Shown: positions 36,806 through 45,488, counted from the stretch's first letter. The stretch: DNA of 64,000 nt from Streptococcus sp. 263_SSPC (GCF_001071995.1 NZ_JVNU01000059.1:1-64000); one strand, 5' to 3'. Numbers and translations: made by a program. Notes: a model not told the origin generated them from the sequence alone.

Positions 36806-37974
36806 TAACCTTCCTCCCTTCCCGAAAAGCGAGCTTCTAATAGACGCATCGCACGTTCATGAATCTCGTGTTGGACATCTTCCTTTTGTAGGAATTCGCT
36901 CATTAACTGATTCGAGAATCCGCTTTTTGCAATTTCCATTTCAGAAAAGAGAGTCGCATCCACATCTCCCACAAGAGAAATTCCAGAAGCGCCACGAAGC
37001 GGTTTTGTGACTTGTTCGCGAATACTCATCACTGTTACAAGGCTTCGGTTTTCTTCTAATAATCCATTCACAACTTCTGTGAGTTGTTTTAAATCTTCTC
37101 TTGAATACAGCGATTCTTGCGTTTGTAAATGCAGCGTCACAAGACTACGTTTCGCAGGATTTGGTAGTGCCTCTACGATGAGATACGGTAAAGTTTCTAA
37201 ACGAGCGGTCTCGCTGATAGCAAGTTCTACTTCCGTCCAATCCATCATACTCGTTTCAATAAACTGAACCTCTGAAGCATTCCCTGAAGTAATTTCAACA
37301 AGTAACGCTCCCTTTGGCCCACTCTCTTTACGGTCCGCTCCTTGAGTGGTACCGCTATACCACGCACATGGCTGGCTAGACACTTCTTGGCAAGTATGAA
37401 TATGCCCAAGAGCCCAATAGTCATAGCCTTTTTCTCTTAGTTCAGGAATCGAAAATGGTGCATAGCGACCTTGTGCAGTCGTAAGCTCTCCATGTAGCAC
37501 TCCAATATGAATATCACAGTTGGCACTCTTCACCGGATACTCTTGAACTTTTCTGGTAGCTACAACTGGAACCTCATAACTAAACCCACTAAAGGCGACA
37601 CGTTCCCCGTTTCTCGTCTCCACTTCAATTGTTTCAACGGCACTCCCAAAAGTATAAATATGCTCCCCAGAAACGTATGAAGTGCCCGCATCATGATTTC
37701 CAAGCGCTACAACGACAGGAATTCCAAATGGTGCTAAGCGATTCAACTGACTCTGCAAGAACAATTTTTCTTTGACGAAGGCACGAGAACTATCCAGCAA
37801 GTCCCCTGCCAACACCAGTGCATCGACTTCTTCTTCAATCGCTGTATCGATGACTCTTTCAAAAGCATCAAATGCCGCCTGCTTTAGCTCTCTTGCGATA
37901 TCTTTATGGGTCTTCCCGACACCTGCGTACGTAACCCCTAGATGGACGTCGGCTGCGTGGATGAATTTCACCAT
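36805..37974 (-). CDS. yhaO: YhaO-like metallophosphoesterase nuclease
   Basis: Mre11/SbcD-like DNA exonuclease of the YhaO family. The metal-binding motifs are FIHAADVHLG, LAGDLLDSS, ALGNHDAGT and GHIH (YWALGHIHTC). The start chosen is the ATG at 37974 with AAAGGAG 6 bases upstream, giving 389 residues; the longer reading to 38037 would begin inside a terminator-like hairpin. It overlaps yhaN by one base. In B. subtilis YhaO-YhaN-YhaM is linked to DNA and RNA turnover, but its precise role is unclear. Confidence 0.92.
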   Translation of the reverse strand: MVKFIHAADVHLGVTYAGVGKTHKDIARELKQAAFDAFERVIDTAIEEEVDALVLAGDLLDSSRAFVKEKLFLQSQLNRLAPFGIPVVVALGNHDAGTSYVSGEHIYTFGSAVETIEVETRNGERVAFSGFSYEVPVVATRKVQEYPVKSANCDIHIGVLHGELTTAQGRYAPFSIPELREKGYDYWALGHIHTCQEVSSQPCAWYSGTTQGADRKESGPKGALLVEITSGNASEVQFIETSMMDWTEVELAISETARLETLPYLIVEALPNPAKRSLVTLHLQTQESLYSREDLKQLTEVVNGLLEENRSLVTVMSIREQVTKPLRGASGISLVGDVDATLFSEMEIAKSGFSNQLMSEFLQKEDVQHEIHERAMRLLEARFSGREEG

Positions 37975-37993
37975 ACGTTGCTCCTTTCTTTTC

Positions 37994-38051
37994 TTCAAAA
38001 AAAGCATATTTTCCTGAACCGTCTGTTGTGCGTTCAAAGAAAATATGCTTT
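37994..38051 (-). terminator. terminator or attenuator before yhaO
   Basis: Minus-strand AAAGCATATTTTC and GAAAATATGCTTT pair perfectly over 13 bp around a 25-base loop (which has its own TGAAC/GTTCA stem) and run straight into a T7 tract. It lies between the YheA-like gene and yhaO, only about 20 bp before the yhaO ribosome site, so it may end the first message or attenuate yhaO. Confidence 0.75.
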
Positions 38052-38084
38052 GGATCGATTCTTAATAAAACCGTTTAAAATTAA

Positions 38085-38429
38085 TTATTTTGATCTATAA
38101 AGTTCTTGTAATGGATTTGTGATGATACGGTTAATGTCTTGCATAATCGTATTCAAACGTTGCTCAGCTTCCATTAACGCTTTAATGTGTTCATTTTCAG
38201 ACACTTTTTGTCCTAATTCTTGTGCTTTTTGAATATCTTCTTCAGTGATCTCTTGTCCTGAGAATTGTTTTTGTTGTAACTCGATATTCACTGTACGGAA
38301 TTCATCGAATAACGCTTTCGCTGTTTCATCCGCATAAATTGCTTCGAAGCTTTCCTTTACTGTTTTGAATTCTTGTAATTCGCGTAAGTCGCGTTCTAAT
38401 TGATTGGCTGTATCATAAATATTACTCAT
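38085..38429 (-). CDS. YlbF/YheA-family protein
   Basis: All-helical 114-residue protein of the YlbF/YmcA/YheA family (DUF964). EFKTVKESFEAI and the ITEEDIQKAQELGQKVSENE segment are typical. B. subtilis YlbF and YmcA act with YaaT in a complex that directs RNase Y; YheA is a paralogue of unknown function, and this sequence is nearest that type by its neighbourhood with yhaO-N-M. GGAGG precedes the start. Confidence 0.88.
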   Translation of the reverse strand: MSNIYDTANQLERDLRELQEFKTVKESFEAIYADETAKALFDEFRTVNIELQQKQFSGQEITEEDIQKAQELGQKVSENEHIKALMEAEQRLNTIMQDINRIITNPLQELYRSK

Positions 38430-38456
38430 GTTTCTTCCTCCTTAAAATACTCTTTT

Positions 38457-38502
38457 ATTATACCATATTTTGCATGGTTAAACTATCAATACGTACGTAC
38501 GT
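38457..38502 (-). promoter_or_regulatory. promoter of yheA-like gene with ACGT palindrome
   Basis: Extended -10 TGGTATAAT (TATAAT at 38457-38462) with a weak -35 (TAGTTT). Just upstream, ACGTACGTACGT (38491-38502) is a perfect 12-bp palindrome and might bind a regulator. Confidence 0.55.
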
Positions 38503-38507
38503 TCGCA

Positions 38508-40670
38508 TTATCGATTTCTGAATTTATCCCAGAGATTTTTACCCCATTCTTGGATTTGATTCCAAACTTGTTCGCCCGCTTTTTGAGCATCTTTGATAAA
38601 TTGATCGATACCGTTATTCGAATTGTTGTTTTGATTATTTTGTTTCGTCTTCACGGCTTCCACATTAAACGGTGTGTTTGCGGTAAATTGAAGCAATCCT
38701 TCCATCTCTAGTTTAAAGAGCGGTCCTACCCCTTCACGGCTAGATGCTGATAAAGAATAGTTCCCTGATTGGTCATATCCCATCCAAGTAGCGACAACAA
38801 CGTCTGGAGTATATCCGATCATCCATTGGTCACGAGAACCATTGTCATTATTGATGGCTTCGGTTGTCCCTGTCTTACCGGCAATCGTCTTACCAGCTGG
38901 TGAAAATGGTGCGCCAAGACCTTCTGAACCGTACACGGTTAACAGCATACTTGTCATCTTCTTAGCGACTTCTTCCGTTGTTACACGGTTTTCCTTCACG
39001 GCTGTATTGTCTACAACGACTTTCCCGTTTGCGTCCACAATTTTCGTCACAAAACGTGGTTGAACACGAACGCCTTTATTGGCAAAAGCTGTATAAGCAG
39101 AGGCCATTTGCTCTGGAGAAACTCCTTTTGTAAGTCCTCCAAGGGCAATCCCTAAGTACTCATCTCCTGGATCTGTTTCGATTCCGAACTGATGAACCTT
39201 CTCGATTCCTTTCTTCAATCCGATTTTATCAAGTAACCATACAGCAGGAGCATTCCAACTTTGGTTCAAGGCTTCCGTCATTGTCACAGTTCCTTGATAC
39301 TGTTTATTCCAGTTCTCAGGCGTATATTTATCTGAACCATACGAACGTTTCTCGTCCACTAGAACAGAATTAGGTTGATACCCTTCTTCAAGAGCCGGAG
39401 TATATACGGCTAATGGTTTAAACGTTGACCCTGGCTGTGCCTGAAGCTGTGTTGCACGGTTAAATCCACGGAAAGTGTGTTTCTCGTTAGTACGTCCACC
39501 CACCGTCGCAAGGACATCCCCAGTTTGAGGATCCATGGCAATTGAAGCGGCTTGGGCAACCGTACCGTCAGATGCTTTCGGGAATAACCAACTGTTTGAG
39601 AAGGTTTCTTCTAAATCTGCTTGCATATTTTGGTCCAGCCCTGTGTAGATTTTATACCCTTTGTTCAGCAAGTCTTCTTCGCTGATTCCGTATTTCGTTG
39701 TGATTTCATTAATAACCGCATCGAAATAGTATGGATATTTATATCGAGCATTTGCTTCATACGTATCTGTCACAGTAATCACTTCAGCAGCAGCTTTATC
39801 GGCTTCTTCTTGCGTGATTTTGCCATTATCGACCATCAACTGTAAGACAGTCGCACGGCGTTTCACCGTCGATTCCATATCGTCAATCGGATTATACACA
39901 TTCGGTGCTTTTAAGCTTCCTGTAAGGACAGCAGCTTCACTGATGGTTAAATCCTTTGCGCTCTTTCCGAAGTAACGAAGCGACGCATTTTCAATTCCGT
40001 ACGCCCCATTTCCGAAATAGGCATTATTTAAATACATCTCCAAAATTTGGTCTTTGGAATATTTCTTCTCCAACTCGAAACTCAAGAAGAGCTCTTTTGC
40101 TTTTCGCATAAACGATTGTTCCTGAGTTAAGAACGCATTCTTTGCTAATTGTTGCGTAATGGTACTTCCTCCACCCGTCACTCGGCCACGGTTCATTAAC
40201 AGGCCAAAAGTCGCACGAAGCAGCCCCATCGGATCGAATCCATGGTGGTCATAGAAACGTTTATCCTCTGTGGAAACAAGCGCGTTAATCATATTCGGAG
40301 AAATCTGGTCTATCGTTAAAAATTCCCCTTTATTGATGTTCAGTACGCCGGCTTCTTGGTTATTGCGGTCATATACTTCCGTCACCTGGACCATCCCAGC
40401 ACGTAAGCCACTCACATCGGTTGTCTTTGCGGAATAAACTAAAAATCCCGTAAATAGTGTTACTACCGTTAGCATCATCGCTAGAAGTAGCTTCGTTACA
40501 TGAAATTTTCTCCAAAAGCGACGAATCGCCATCATGATTTTATGATTCCAAATACTCTTTATAATGGATTGTTTTTTGGGTTCTTCAGTATGACGGTGCT
40601 CGAGTTTAGTGTCTTGTTCAACTTCGAGATTTTCTTCGTCATGATTCTGATTGTTAAATTCTTCGTTCAT
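38508..40670 (-). CDS. bifunctional penicillin-binding protein 1A
   Basis: Class A PBP that polymerises and cross-links peptidoglycan. A cytoplasmic tail and membrane helix (about residues 63-84) are followed by the GT51 glycosyltransferase (STEDKRFYDHHGFDP, GGSTITQQLAKN, YLNNAYFGNGAYGIE). The transpeptidase carries SxxK in PGSTFKPLAVY, SxN in SWN and KTGT in AGKTGTTEA. The C-terminus is asparagine-rich. The 720 residues are normal. A -10 box sits upstream, and beyond it lies the hairpin-rich region described below. Confidence 0.95.
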   Translation of the reverse strand: MNEEFNNQNHDEENLEVEQDTKLEHRHTEEPKKQSIIKSIWNHKIMMAIRRFWRKFHVTKLLLAMMLTVVTLFTGFLVYSAKTTDVSGLRAGMVQVTEVYDRNNQEAGVLNINKGEFLTIDQISPNMINALVSTEDKRFYDHHGFDPMGLLRATFGLLMNRGRVTGGGSTITQQLAKNAFLTQEQSFMRKAKELFLSFELEKKYSKDQILEMYLNNAYFGNGAYGIENASLRYFGKSAKDLTISEAAVLTGSLKAPNVYNPIDDMESTVKRRATVLQLMVDNGKITQEEADKAAAEVITVTDTYEANARYKYPYYFDAVINEITTKYGISEEDLLNKGYKIYTGLDQNMQADLEETFSNSWLFPKASDGTVAQAASIAMDPQTGDVLATVGGRTNEKHTFRGFNRATQLQAQPGSTFKPLAVYTPALEEGYQPNSVLVDEKRSYGSDKYTPENWNKQYQGTVTMTEALNQSWNAPAVWLLDKIGLKKGIEKVHQFGIETDPGDEYLGIALGGLTKGVSPEQMASAYTAFANKGVRVQPRFVTKIVDANGKVVVDNTAVKENRVTTEEVAKKMTSMLLTVYGSEGLGAPFSPAGKTIAGKTGTTEAINNDNGSRDQWMIGYTPDVVVATWMGYDQSGNYSLSASSREGVGPLFKLEMEGLLQFTANTPFNVEAVKTKQNNQNNNSNNGIDQFIKDAQKAGEQVWNQIQEWGKNLWDKFRNR

Positions 40671-40696
40671 TACAATCCTCCTTTTAAATTGAGTCT

Positions 40697-40702
40697 ATTA
40701 TA
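40697..40702 (-). promoter_or_regulatory. -10 box of pbp1A
   Basis: TATAAT on the minus strand, preceded by GGTACAG; no convincing -35. AAAGGAGG follows 18 bp later, before the ATG. Confidence 0.5.
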
Positions 40703-40783
40703 CTGTACCATAAAACCCTCTAAAACCACATAAAAACTGCACACCTTTACGAAAAATTAAAGGATAAATAGAAATAACAATAA

Positions 40784-41203
40784 AGAGACAGTAAGGCGTA
40801 AATGATTCCTTTGAAACCTTACAGATATCTTCATAATTACGGTAACGTTGCACCGGTTCGAGCCTTAAAAGTCTCTCACCTTTAAATCCTCAAAGGGAGT
40901 AAGACCAAAGTCAAAACAGGACTCACAGTGTGAGTCCTGTTTGCTTTGTAGTCTTACCCCCGCAAAAGGATGATTAGGATTAAGCGAATCACGAGTGATG
41001 AAGCTTAATTCAATCATCTACTGTGTCTAACTTTATAAAGTGCTTTAAGTACGGAATAAAATTCCTACGCCCGCTAAGCACAGTGGTTGAATGGTATGAG
41101 CCGCACTGTAACCAGTTTGCTCATACCTATTCAACTTTGTGGGGGAAAGAAAACGAAATGCCATAGATACAAATGTATCTATGGCATTTCTGTCTTTCTC
41201 CCT
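40784..41203. repeat. array of consecutive hairpins, structured noncoding region
   Basis: Six inverted repeats follow one another with little spacer: 40784-40876 (AGAGAC...GTCTCT and AAGGC...GCCTT); 40895-40960, whose core 40914-40942 is a 14-bp perfect stem; 40969-41018 (GATGATT...AATCATC); 41020-41084 (ACTGTG...CACAGT, with GGAAT-AAA-ATTCC inside); 41086-41135 (GTTGAATGGTATGAG against CTCATACC-T-ATTCAAC); and 41143-41202, whose core is a 16-bp perfect stem (41155-41170/41175-41190). No reading frame looks protein-like. It may be a composite repeat like pneumococcal BOX elements or a large structured RNA. Confidence 0.65.
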
Positions 41204-41312
41204 CATTTTAATGCAAAGTCACATTACTGTAATTATAGAATCTGTAAGTTTCTAGTCATCATTTACGTTTTCAACTGCACTTTAATTTTTTACGAATAAT
41301 CTTTAATTATTC

Positions 41313-41412
41313 TTGATACAACAATAAAAATGCACGTTATAAGGTTTAACTAATATAAGGTATAACTTATATTAGTTAAAAGTAATATTGCTTGTTCTTA
41401 TTGTTGTATCAA
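41313..41412. repeat. 100-bp inverted-repeat element, MITE-like
   Basis: Perfect 15-bp terminal repeats TTGATACAACAATAA (41313-41327) and its complement (41398-41412) enclose a perfect inner 15-bp stem (41345-41359/41366-41380). A short hairpin GAATAAT-N5-ATTATTC directly precedes it (41294-41312). I see no target-site duplication. It lies between murA and pbp1A. Confidence 0.65.
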
Positions 41413-41444
41413 CGAAAAGTGGAGTTCCTTTGTTTTTTATGCGC

Positions 41445-41470
41445 AAAAAAAAGAGAGGTTGCCCTCTCTT
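41445..41470 (-). terminator. terminator of murA
   Basis: Minus-strand stem AAGAGAGG/CCTCTCTT (arms 41463-41470 and 41451-41458) with loop GCAA and a T6+ tract, 13 bp past the murA stop. Confidence 0.9.
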
Positions 41471-41483
41471 TCGTAATTCTTTG

Positions 41484-42800
41484 TTAAACTGCAAAAAGTC
41501 GTTCTAAGTCTTCGTGAGTAAATGGTTGTCCGTCTGGTTCTTCCACACGTTCAATCGTTGCGCCTAATGCACGTAATTTTTGATGGAACTCATAATATCC
41601 ACGATCTAAGAATTGTAAGTCTGTCACACGTGTATATCCTTTTGCGACCATTCCAGCGATGATTAACGCAGCCGCAGCACGTAAGTCTGTCGCACGTACT
41701 TCAGCACCTGATAATACTGACGCACCACTCATCACAGCTGTATGTGAGTCAATACGGAATTGTGCACCCATACGACGCATTTCTTCTAAGTGGTTGAAAC
41801 GGTTCTCGAATACTGTTTCCGTCATTGTGCTTGTACCAGTGGCCAATAATTGTGCAATCGTCATTTGCGCTTGCATATCTGTTGGGAAACCTGGGTGAGG
41901 TAAAGTCTTCACGTCCGTTGGTTTCAACTCATCTGGACCGATGACACGAATTCCGTCTTCTTCTTCGATAAATTGAACACCCATTTCGCCTAATTTAGAA
42001 ATTAATGGTTGGTTGTGTTCTGCAATCGCATCTTCGATAAACACGTCGCCTTTTGTAACGGCAGCGGCTACCATGAATGTACCAGCTTCGATACGGTCTG
42101 AGATAATTGAGTGAATCGTTCCATCCAAACGTTCTACCCCTTCAATACGCATGTTTTCTGTTCCGGCACCGACAATTTTCGCACCCATTTTGTTTAAGAT
42201 GTTTGCTAAGTCGACGATTTCTGGTTCACGCGCTACGTTTTCAAGGTATGTTGTTCCTTTTGCTAAAGTCGCAGCCATCATAATGTTTTGAGTAGCTCCA
42301 ACAGATGGGAAATCTAAGTAAATACGAGCTCCATGAAGTTCATCTGCATGTGCTTCGATATATCCTTCTGTTTGAACGATTGTCGCACCCATTGCTTCGA
42401 ATCCTTTTAAGTGAAGGTCAATCGGACGACTTCCGATAGCACATCCACCAGGCATCGCTACACGCGCATGTCCAAAACGTGCTAATAATGGTCCCATTAC
42501 AACGATTGACGCACGCATTTTACTTACGTATTCGAATGCTGCAGTTGTTGTGATATCTTTTGTGGCATTTAAAGTAATGGCCTTTTCTTCTTCGTCAAAT
42601 GTACTTAAGACGTTTAAGCTTCCTAATACGTTTAACATCATATGTACGTCTGATAAGTTCGGTACATTTGTTAAATGAGTAACGCCTTTATCTGCTAAAA
42701 TACTTGCTGCTAAAATTGGTAATACCGCGTTTTTAGCTCCTTCTACTTTTACTGTTCCCTGAAGACGTGTATCGCCACCGCGCACGATCATCTTATCCAT
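41484..42800 (-). CDS. murA: UDP-GlcNAc 1-carboxyvinyltransferase
   Basis: First committed enzyme of peptidoglycan synthesis; transfers enolpyruvate from PEP to UDP-GlcNAc. The catalytic cysteine lies in [18 protein letters not shown], so fosfomycin sensitivity is expected. [11 protein letters not shown] and the late [15 protein letters not shown] are family landmarks. The 438 residues are normal. It is preceded by a ywzB-like gene, the same neighbour as murAA in B. subtilis. Confidence 0.96.
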   Translation of the reverse strand: MDKMIVRGGDTRLQGTVKVEGAKNAVLPILAASILADKGVTHLTNVPNLSDVHMMLNVLGSLNVLSTFDEEEKAITLNATKDITTTAAFEYVSKMRASIVVMGPLLARFGHARVAMPGGCAIGSRPIDLHLKGFEAMGATIVQTEGYIEAHADELHGARIYLDFPSVGATQNIMMAATLAKGTTYLENVAREPEIVDLANILNKMGAKIVGAGTENMRIEGVERLDGTIHSIISDRIEAGTFMVAAAVTKGDVFIEDAIAEHNQPLISKLGEMGVQFIEEEDGIRVIGPDELKPTDVKTLPHPGFPTDMQAQMTIAQLLATGTSTMTETVFENRFNHLEEMRRMGAQFRIDSHTAVMSGASVLSGAEVRATDLRAAAALIIAGMVAKGYTRVTDLQFLDRGYYEFHQKLRALGATIERVEEPDGQPFTHEDLERLFAV

Positions 42801-42829
42801 TAAATAACCTCCAAAAACTCTCTATCCAT

Positions 42830-43060
42830 CTACTGTATTATCAATTGAATGTACTGATTTAAATAATCTGATAAATCGAATATGACTTTAGCTATACTAG
42901 CTCCCATCCAAATAGCGATGAGTAAAAAGAGGATACGGGCTTCTTGAACGCGGCCTTTTCGAAGAATTTTCTCGATTTGAATGCCTTGCAACGCCCAATA
43001 GCTTAGCATGATAAAAGCAAGAACCAATGTGATTCGAATGATTAATGTTACTTGAATCAT
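42830..43060 (-). CDS. ywzB: DUF1146 (YwzB-like) membrane protein
   Basis: Short 76-residue membrane protein with two hydrophobic helices separated by a basic loop (IEKILRKGRVQEAR). The start is the ATG at 43060 with GGAGG 8 bases upstream; the longer reading lacks a ribosome site. Function unknown. In B. subtilis ywzB lies between the ATP synthase operon and murAA; here only the murA side is kept. Confidence 0.82.
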   Translation of the reverse strand: MIQVTLIIRITLVLAFIMLSYWALQGIQIEKILRKGRVQEARILFLLIAIWMGASIAKVIFDLSDYLNQYIQLIIQ

Positions 43061-43145
43061 ACCTACTCCTCCAGTCATATACTGCCTTACTATACTACCA
43101 TATTTGACCATTAAAAAAAAGCAGGAGATACTTACGACTTTATGC

Positions 43146-43151
43146 TATACT
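43146..43151 (+). promoter_or_regulatory. extended -10 box of yigZ
   Basis: TGC-TATACT; no clear -35. The GAGGGG ribosome site and ATG follow shortly. Confidence 0.55.
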
Positions 43152-43173
43152 AATACCAAAGTGAGGGGAAAGA

Positions 43174-43809
43174 ATGTTAGAGAGATATAAAACGACTAAA
43201 GAGTCTGGGATGAATGAAATCGAGATTAAGGGGTCCCGTTTTATTGCGCATTTTCAGCGAGTAACAGATGAAGAACAAGCGCTTGAATTTATCCAAGCTA
43301 TCAAAAAAGAACATTGGAAGGCAACGCATAACTGCTCTGCTTTTCTCATTGGGGAAAACGACCAAGTGCAGCGCGCGATGGATGACGGTGAGCCAAGTGG
43401 TACTGCAGGCGTTCCAATGCTAGAAGTACTTAAGAAAAATGAATTAAAGGATGTCGCGGTTGTAGTGACGCGTTACTTTGGTGGAACAAAGCTTGGCGCT
43501 GGTGGACTTGTTCGTGCGTATTCTGGGGCTGTAAGCGAAGGGTTGAAAGCCATCGGAATCGTCGAATGCCGACTCGAAAATCAACTTGCCCTAACCTTTG
43601 ATTACGCACATGTCGGAAAAGTGGAATATTATTGTCAGACGCAAAACATCCCCATCGTTGATAAAATCTTCCTCGATAATGTTCAATTCACCTGCAGCCT
43701 TCCTGTTCAAGAGGTCGAAGCTTTCCAAGAAGCCATTATTGAACTCTTACAAAATCAAGTGGAGTTTGAGAGCCTTGGAGAAATGTATACAGAATATCCA
43801 GTTGAGTAA
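43174..43809 (+). CDS. YigZ/IMPACT-family protein
   Basis: Protein of the UPF0029/IMPACT family (YvyE in B. subtilis, YigZ in E. coli). The N-terminal domain has GSRFIAHFQRV, HNCSAFLIG and the diagnostic DDGEPSGTAGVPMLEVL; the C-terminal ferredoxin-like domain (DUF1949) follows from about residue 138. Its biochemical role is not settled, although the eukaryotic relative regulates the translation-stress kinase Gcn2. The 211 residues are normal. Confidence 0.92.
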   Translation: MLERYKTTKESGMNEIEIKGSRFIAHFQRVTDEEQALEFIQAIKKEHWKATHNCSAFLIGENDQVQRAMDDGEPSGTAGVPMLEVLKKNELKDVAVVVTRYFGGTKLGAGGLVRAYSGAVSEGLKAIGIVECRLENQLALTFDYAHVGKVEYYCQTQNIPIVDKIFLDNVQFTCSLPVQEVEAFQEAIIELLQNQVEFESLGEMYTEYPVE

Positions 43810-43811
43810 AA

Positions 43812-43850
43812 TAAGAGGTCTATTCGAATGAATAGACCTCTTTTTCTTAT
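43812..43850 (+). terminator. terminator of yigZ (bidirectional)
   Basis: Stem AAGAGGTCTATT/AATAGACCTCTT (43813-43824/43831-43842), loop CGAATG, then a T-rich tract; the A-rich left flank makes it usable from the other side too. Confidence 0.9.
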
Positions 43851-43876
43851 GTTTTACATTCGAGGATGGATGGACA

Positions 43877-43959
43877 GAGAAGCTGTGAGAGTATTTAGCT
43901 TCTCCCCCTTCCAATTCCTACACTAGCGGAAACGTTAAGGGCACGGGTCTCAACGTTTC
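43877..43959 (-). repeat. two hairpins after the unknown gene
   Basis: GAAACGTT/AACGTTTC (43929-43936/43952-43959) starts 2 bp past the stop of the unknown gene, and GAGAAGCT/AGCTTCTC (43877-43884/43897-43904) follows. Neither has a T-tract. Confidence 0.5.
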
Positions 43960-43961
43960 AC

Positions 43962-45041
43962 TTAAAAGAGAAGATTATCAATATCATTTTGCGATAATAG
44001 AAGATCCATTTTCGCAAGGCTTGAATAACGGTTCATCGTTGGCAGTTCATCCAAGATAACAATATCCGTTCCAAGTCGTTTTAAGAGCTGATCGACCATA
44101 TTCGAGAGTCTCAGGGCAAATGGTCCACTTGTAATAAAGCGAAGCGGCACAGCCTCCATCATCATAATGAGTTCTAAAATATAATTCTGAATCGCTTTTG
44201 TATCTAAATCTGTTTCCTGTAAGAAGATGATTTCACGCTCATCGGCAATCGCCAGCATAAACGCACCTGTCTTATAAAATCCCATGGCCGCAATTGGCGA
44301 CAATGTCAACTGGATTTCAAAACTTTCTGATAAGATGCCTTGAATCGCCTTCTTTGCACGTAAAAGCGAGAAATCACTGACCGCAATGGGTTCAGGTTTC
44401 ACTTGAAAAAATGGCTTCAATTCAGCAATCTTATCGAAGCTGATTTCCTTACGCGTAATATCAAGCGACTTTACAGCCTTTGTTTTTTGATTATATTCGA
44501 GAACAGCATAGCAATCCGCGTCTTCTTGGTCGAGAATACTAGCAGCCTTCAAAAGCTCCTTCCAGTTGCCCTCTTGCAAGAGAATATCACTCACACGTAG
44601 CACAAACTGAACTTCTGACTTCTTTAAGTCTGCGAATAAATCAAACGGTTCATTGAAACTCGAAATCATTGGCAATTCTCTGGCACCTTTCACAGGATAA
44701 CCCTTTTGCTTCAAGTATTCGATTTCCTCTTCATCGAAATCCGCACGTTTTGAAAACTGAATTTCGATGCCTTTTCTAAACCAAAACGCTTCGGTCCGTT
44801 CCTCTCCGACTACCTCATCCGACATGGTTACCAGTCGTTCTGAGAGTCTATAACGAACAAGTTCTTCTTCGTTTTTGAAGAATAATAAACGTAAATCTTG
44901 CTGTTCATCACGTTCAATTAAAAAGAAAAACTTCACTGCTCCTCGTTTATTCTGAAAAGCAAAGGCAGCATTTTTGAGTTCTGTTTGCTTTTTTACGAGC
45001 TTAAATAGCAACGGTATACTTTGGTACAATTCCTGACTCAT
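43962..45041 (-). CDS. protein of unknown function
   Basis: I do not recognise this 359-residue soluble protein. It has alternating charged and beta-rich segments, with no signal peptide or membrane helix. A hydrophobic stretch (NYILELIMMMEAVPLRFITSG) near residue 300 and a C-terminal acidic, leucine-rich tail stand out. The pattern faintly recalls DUF6930/DUF7309-type proteins, which I cannot confirm. A TATAAT box at 45076-45081 would start transcription near the upstream in-frame ATG (45071), so I prefer the ATG at 45041, with TTGGGG 7 bases upstream. It stands alone between yigZ and a PepSY relic. Confidence 0.65.
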   Translation of the reverse strand: MSQELYQSIPLLFKLVKKQTELKNAAFAFQNKRGAVKFFFLIERDEQQDLRLLFFKNEEELVRYRLSERLVTMSDEVVGEERTEAFWFRKGIEIQFSKRADFDEEEIEYLKQKGYPVKGARELPMISSFNEPFDLFADLKKSEVQFVLRVSDILLQEGNWKELLKAASILDQEDADCYAVLEYNQKTKAVKSLDITRKEISFDKIAELKPFFQVKPEPIAVSDFSLLRAKKAIQGILSESFEIQLTLSPIAAMGFYKTGAFMLAIADEREIIFLQETDLDTKAIQNYILELIMMMEAVPLRFITSGPFALRLSNMVDQLLKRLGTDIVILDELPTMNRYSSLAKMDLLLSQNDIDNLLF

Positions 45042-45075
45042 ATACACTACCCCAATCTTTCTTTTATTCATTTAT

Positions 45076-45081
45076 ATTATA
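45076..45081 (-). promoter_or_regulatory. -10 box of unknown gene
   Basis: TATAAT on the minus strand; the -35 (TATCAA) is weak. The AT-rich 45082-45292 otherwise holds no gene I can see. Confidence 0.5.
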
Positions 45082-45290
45082 CTACCTTTTACATAAATTT
45101 GATAGCGGTTTTAGTTTTTATTTAAAATATTATATATTTGATGTTTTTAAATGATTTAATTCCACTTGCGACTCATTTTTCCCACTATTCAATGAATTAA
45201 TTCGTTTTTTTAGTGTTGAATTTTTTCAGCTTTTCAAAAACCTTAAACTTTTCTTAATCTATTTTCGGGCTCTTTCTTGTAATTTTAAGC

Positions 45291-45338
45291 ATAAAAATAC
45301 CCCCTCAAGCATTGAATGAACAATCCTTGACGGAGTAT
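45291..45338 (-). terminator. terminator after PepSY relic
   Basis: Minus-strand ATACTCC...CAAGGATTG pairs with CAATGCTTG...GGGGTAT and is followed by five T residues. It is a complete terminator serving only the relic, evidence that a real gene once stood here. Confidence 0.75.
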
Positions 45339-45356
45339 CTTATAAACAATATTTAA

Positions 45357-45488
45357 TTAGCGATCGATTTCAGTAATTTTTCCTGTGTCGTTTGAAATCT
45401 TTACGTTCACTTGTTGTCCATTAACAAGCATTTCAAATTCCCAAACTACTTCACCTCTTAAGTTTCGCCTATTATAACCCGGACTCAT
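45357..45488 (-). pseudogene. PepSY-domain gene remnant
   Basis: A 43-codon frame encodes GEVVWEFEMLVNGQQVNVKI and then SNDTGKITEIDR before TAA. This is the C-terminal half of a PepSY domain. There is no ribosome site before its ATG, and no signal peptide or N-terminal half upstream, so it is most likely the truncated end of a former gene. Its own terminator is kept. A short functional peptide cannot be ruled out. Confidence 0.7.

Noticed and set aside
40835-40876. GGTTCGA resembling a tRNA or tmRNA T-loop
   Set aside because: The flanking bases do not form a T-stem, and there is no acceptor stem, anticodon arm or CCA. It is part of the hairpin array.
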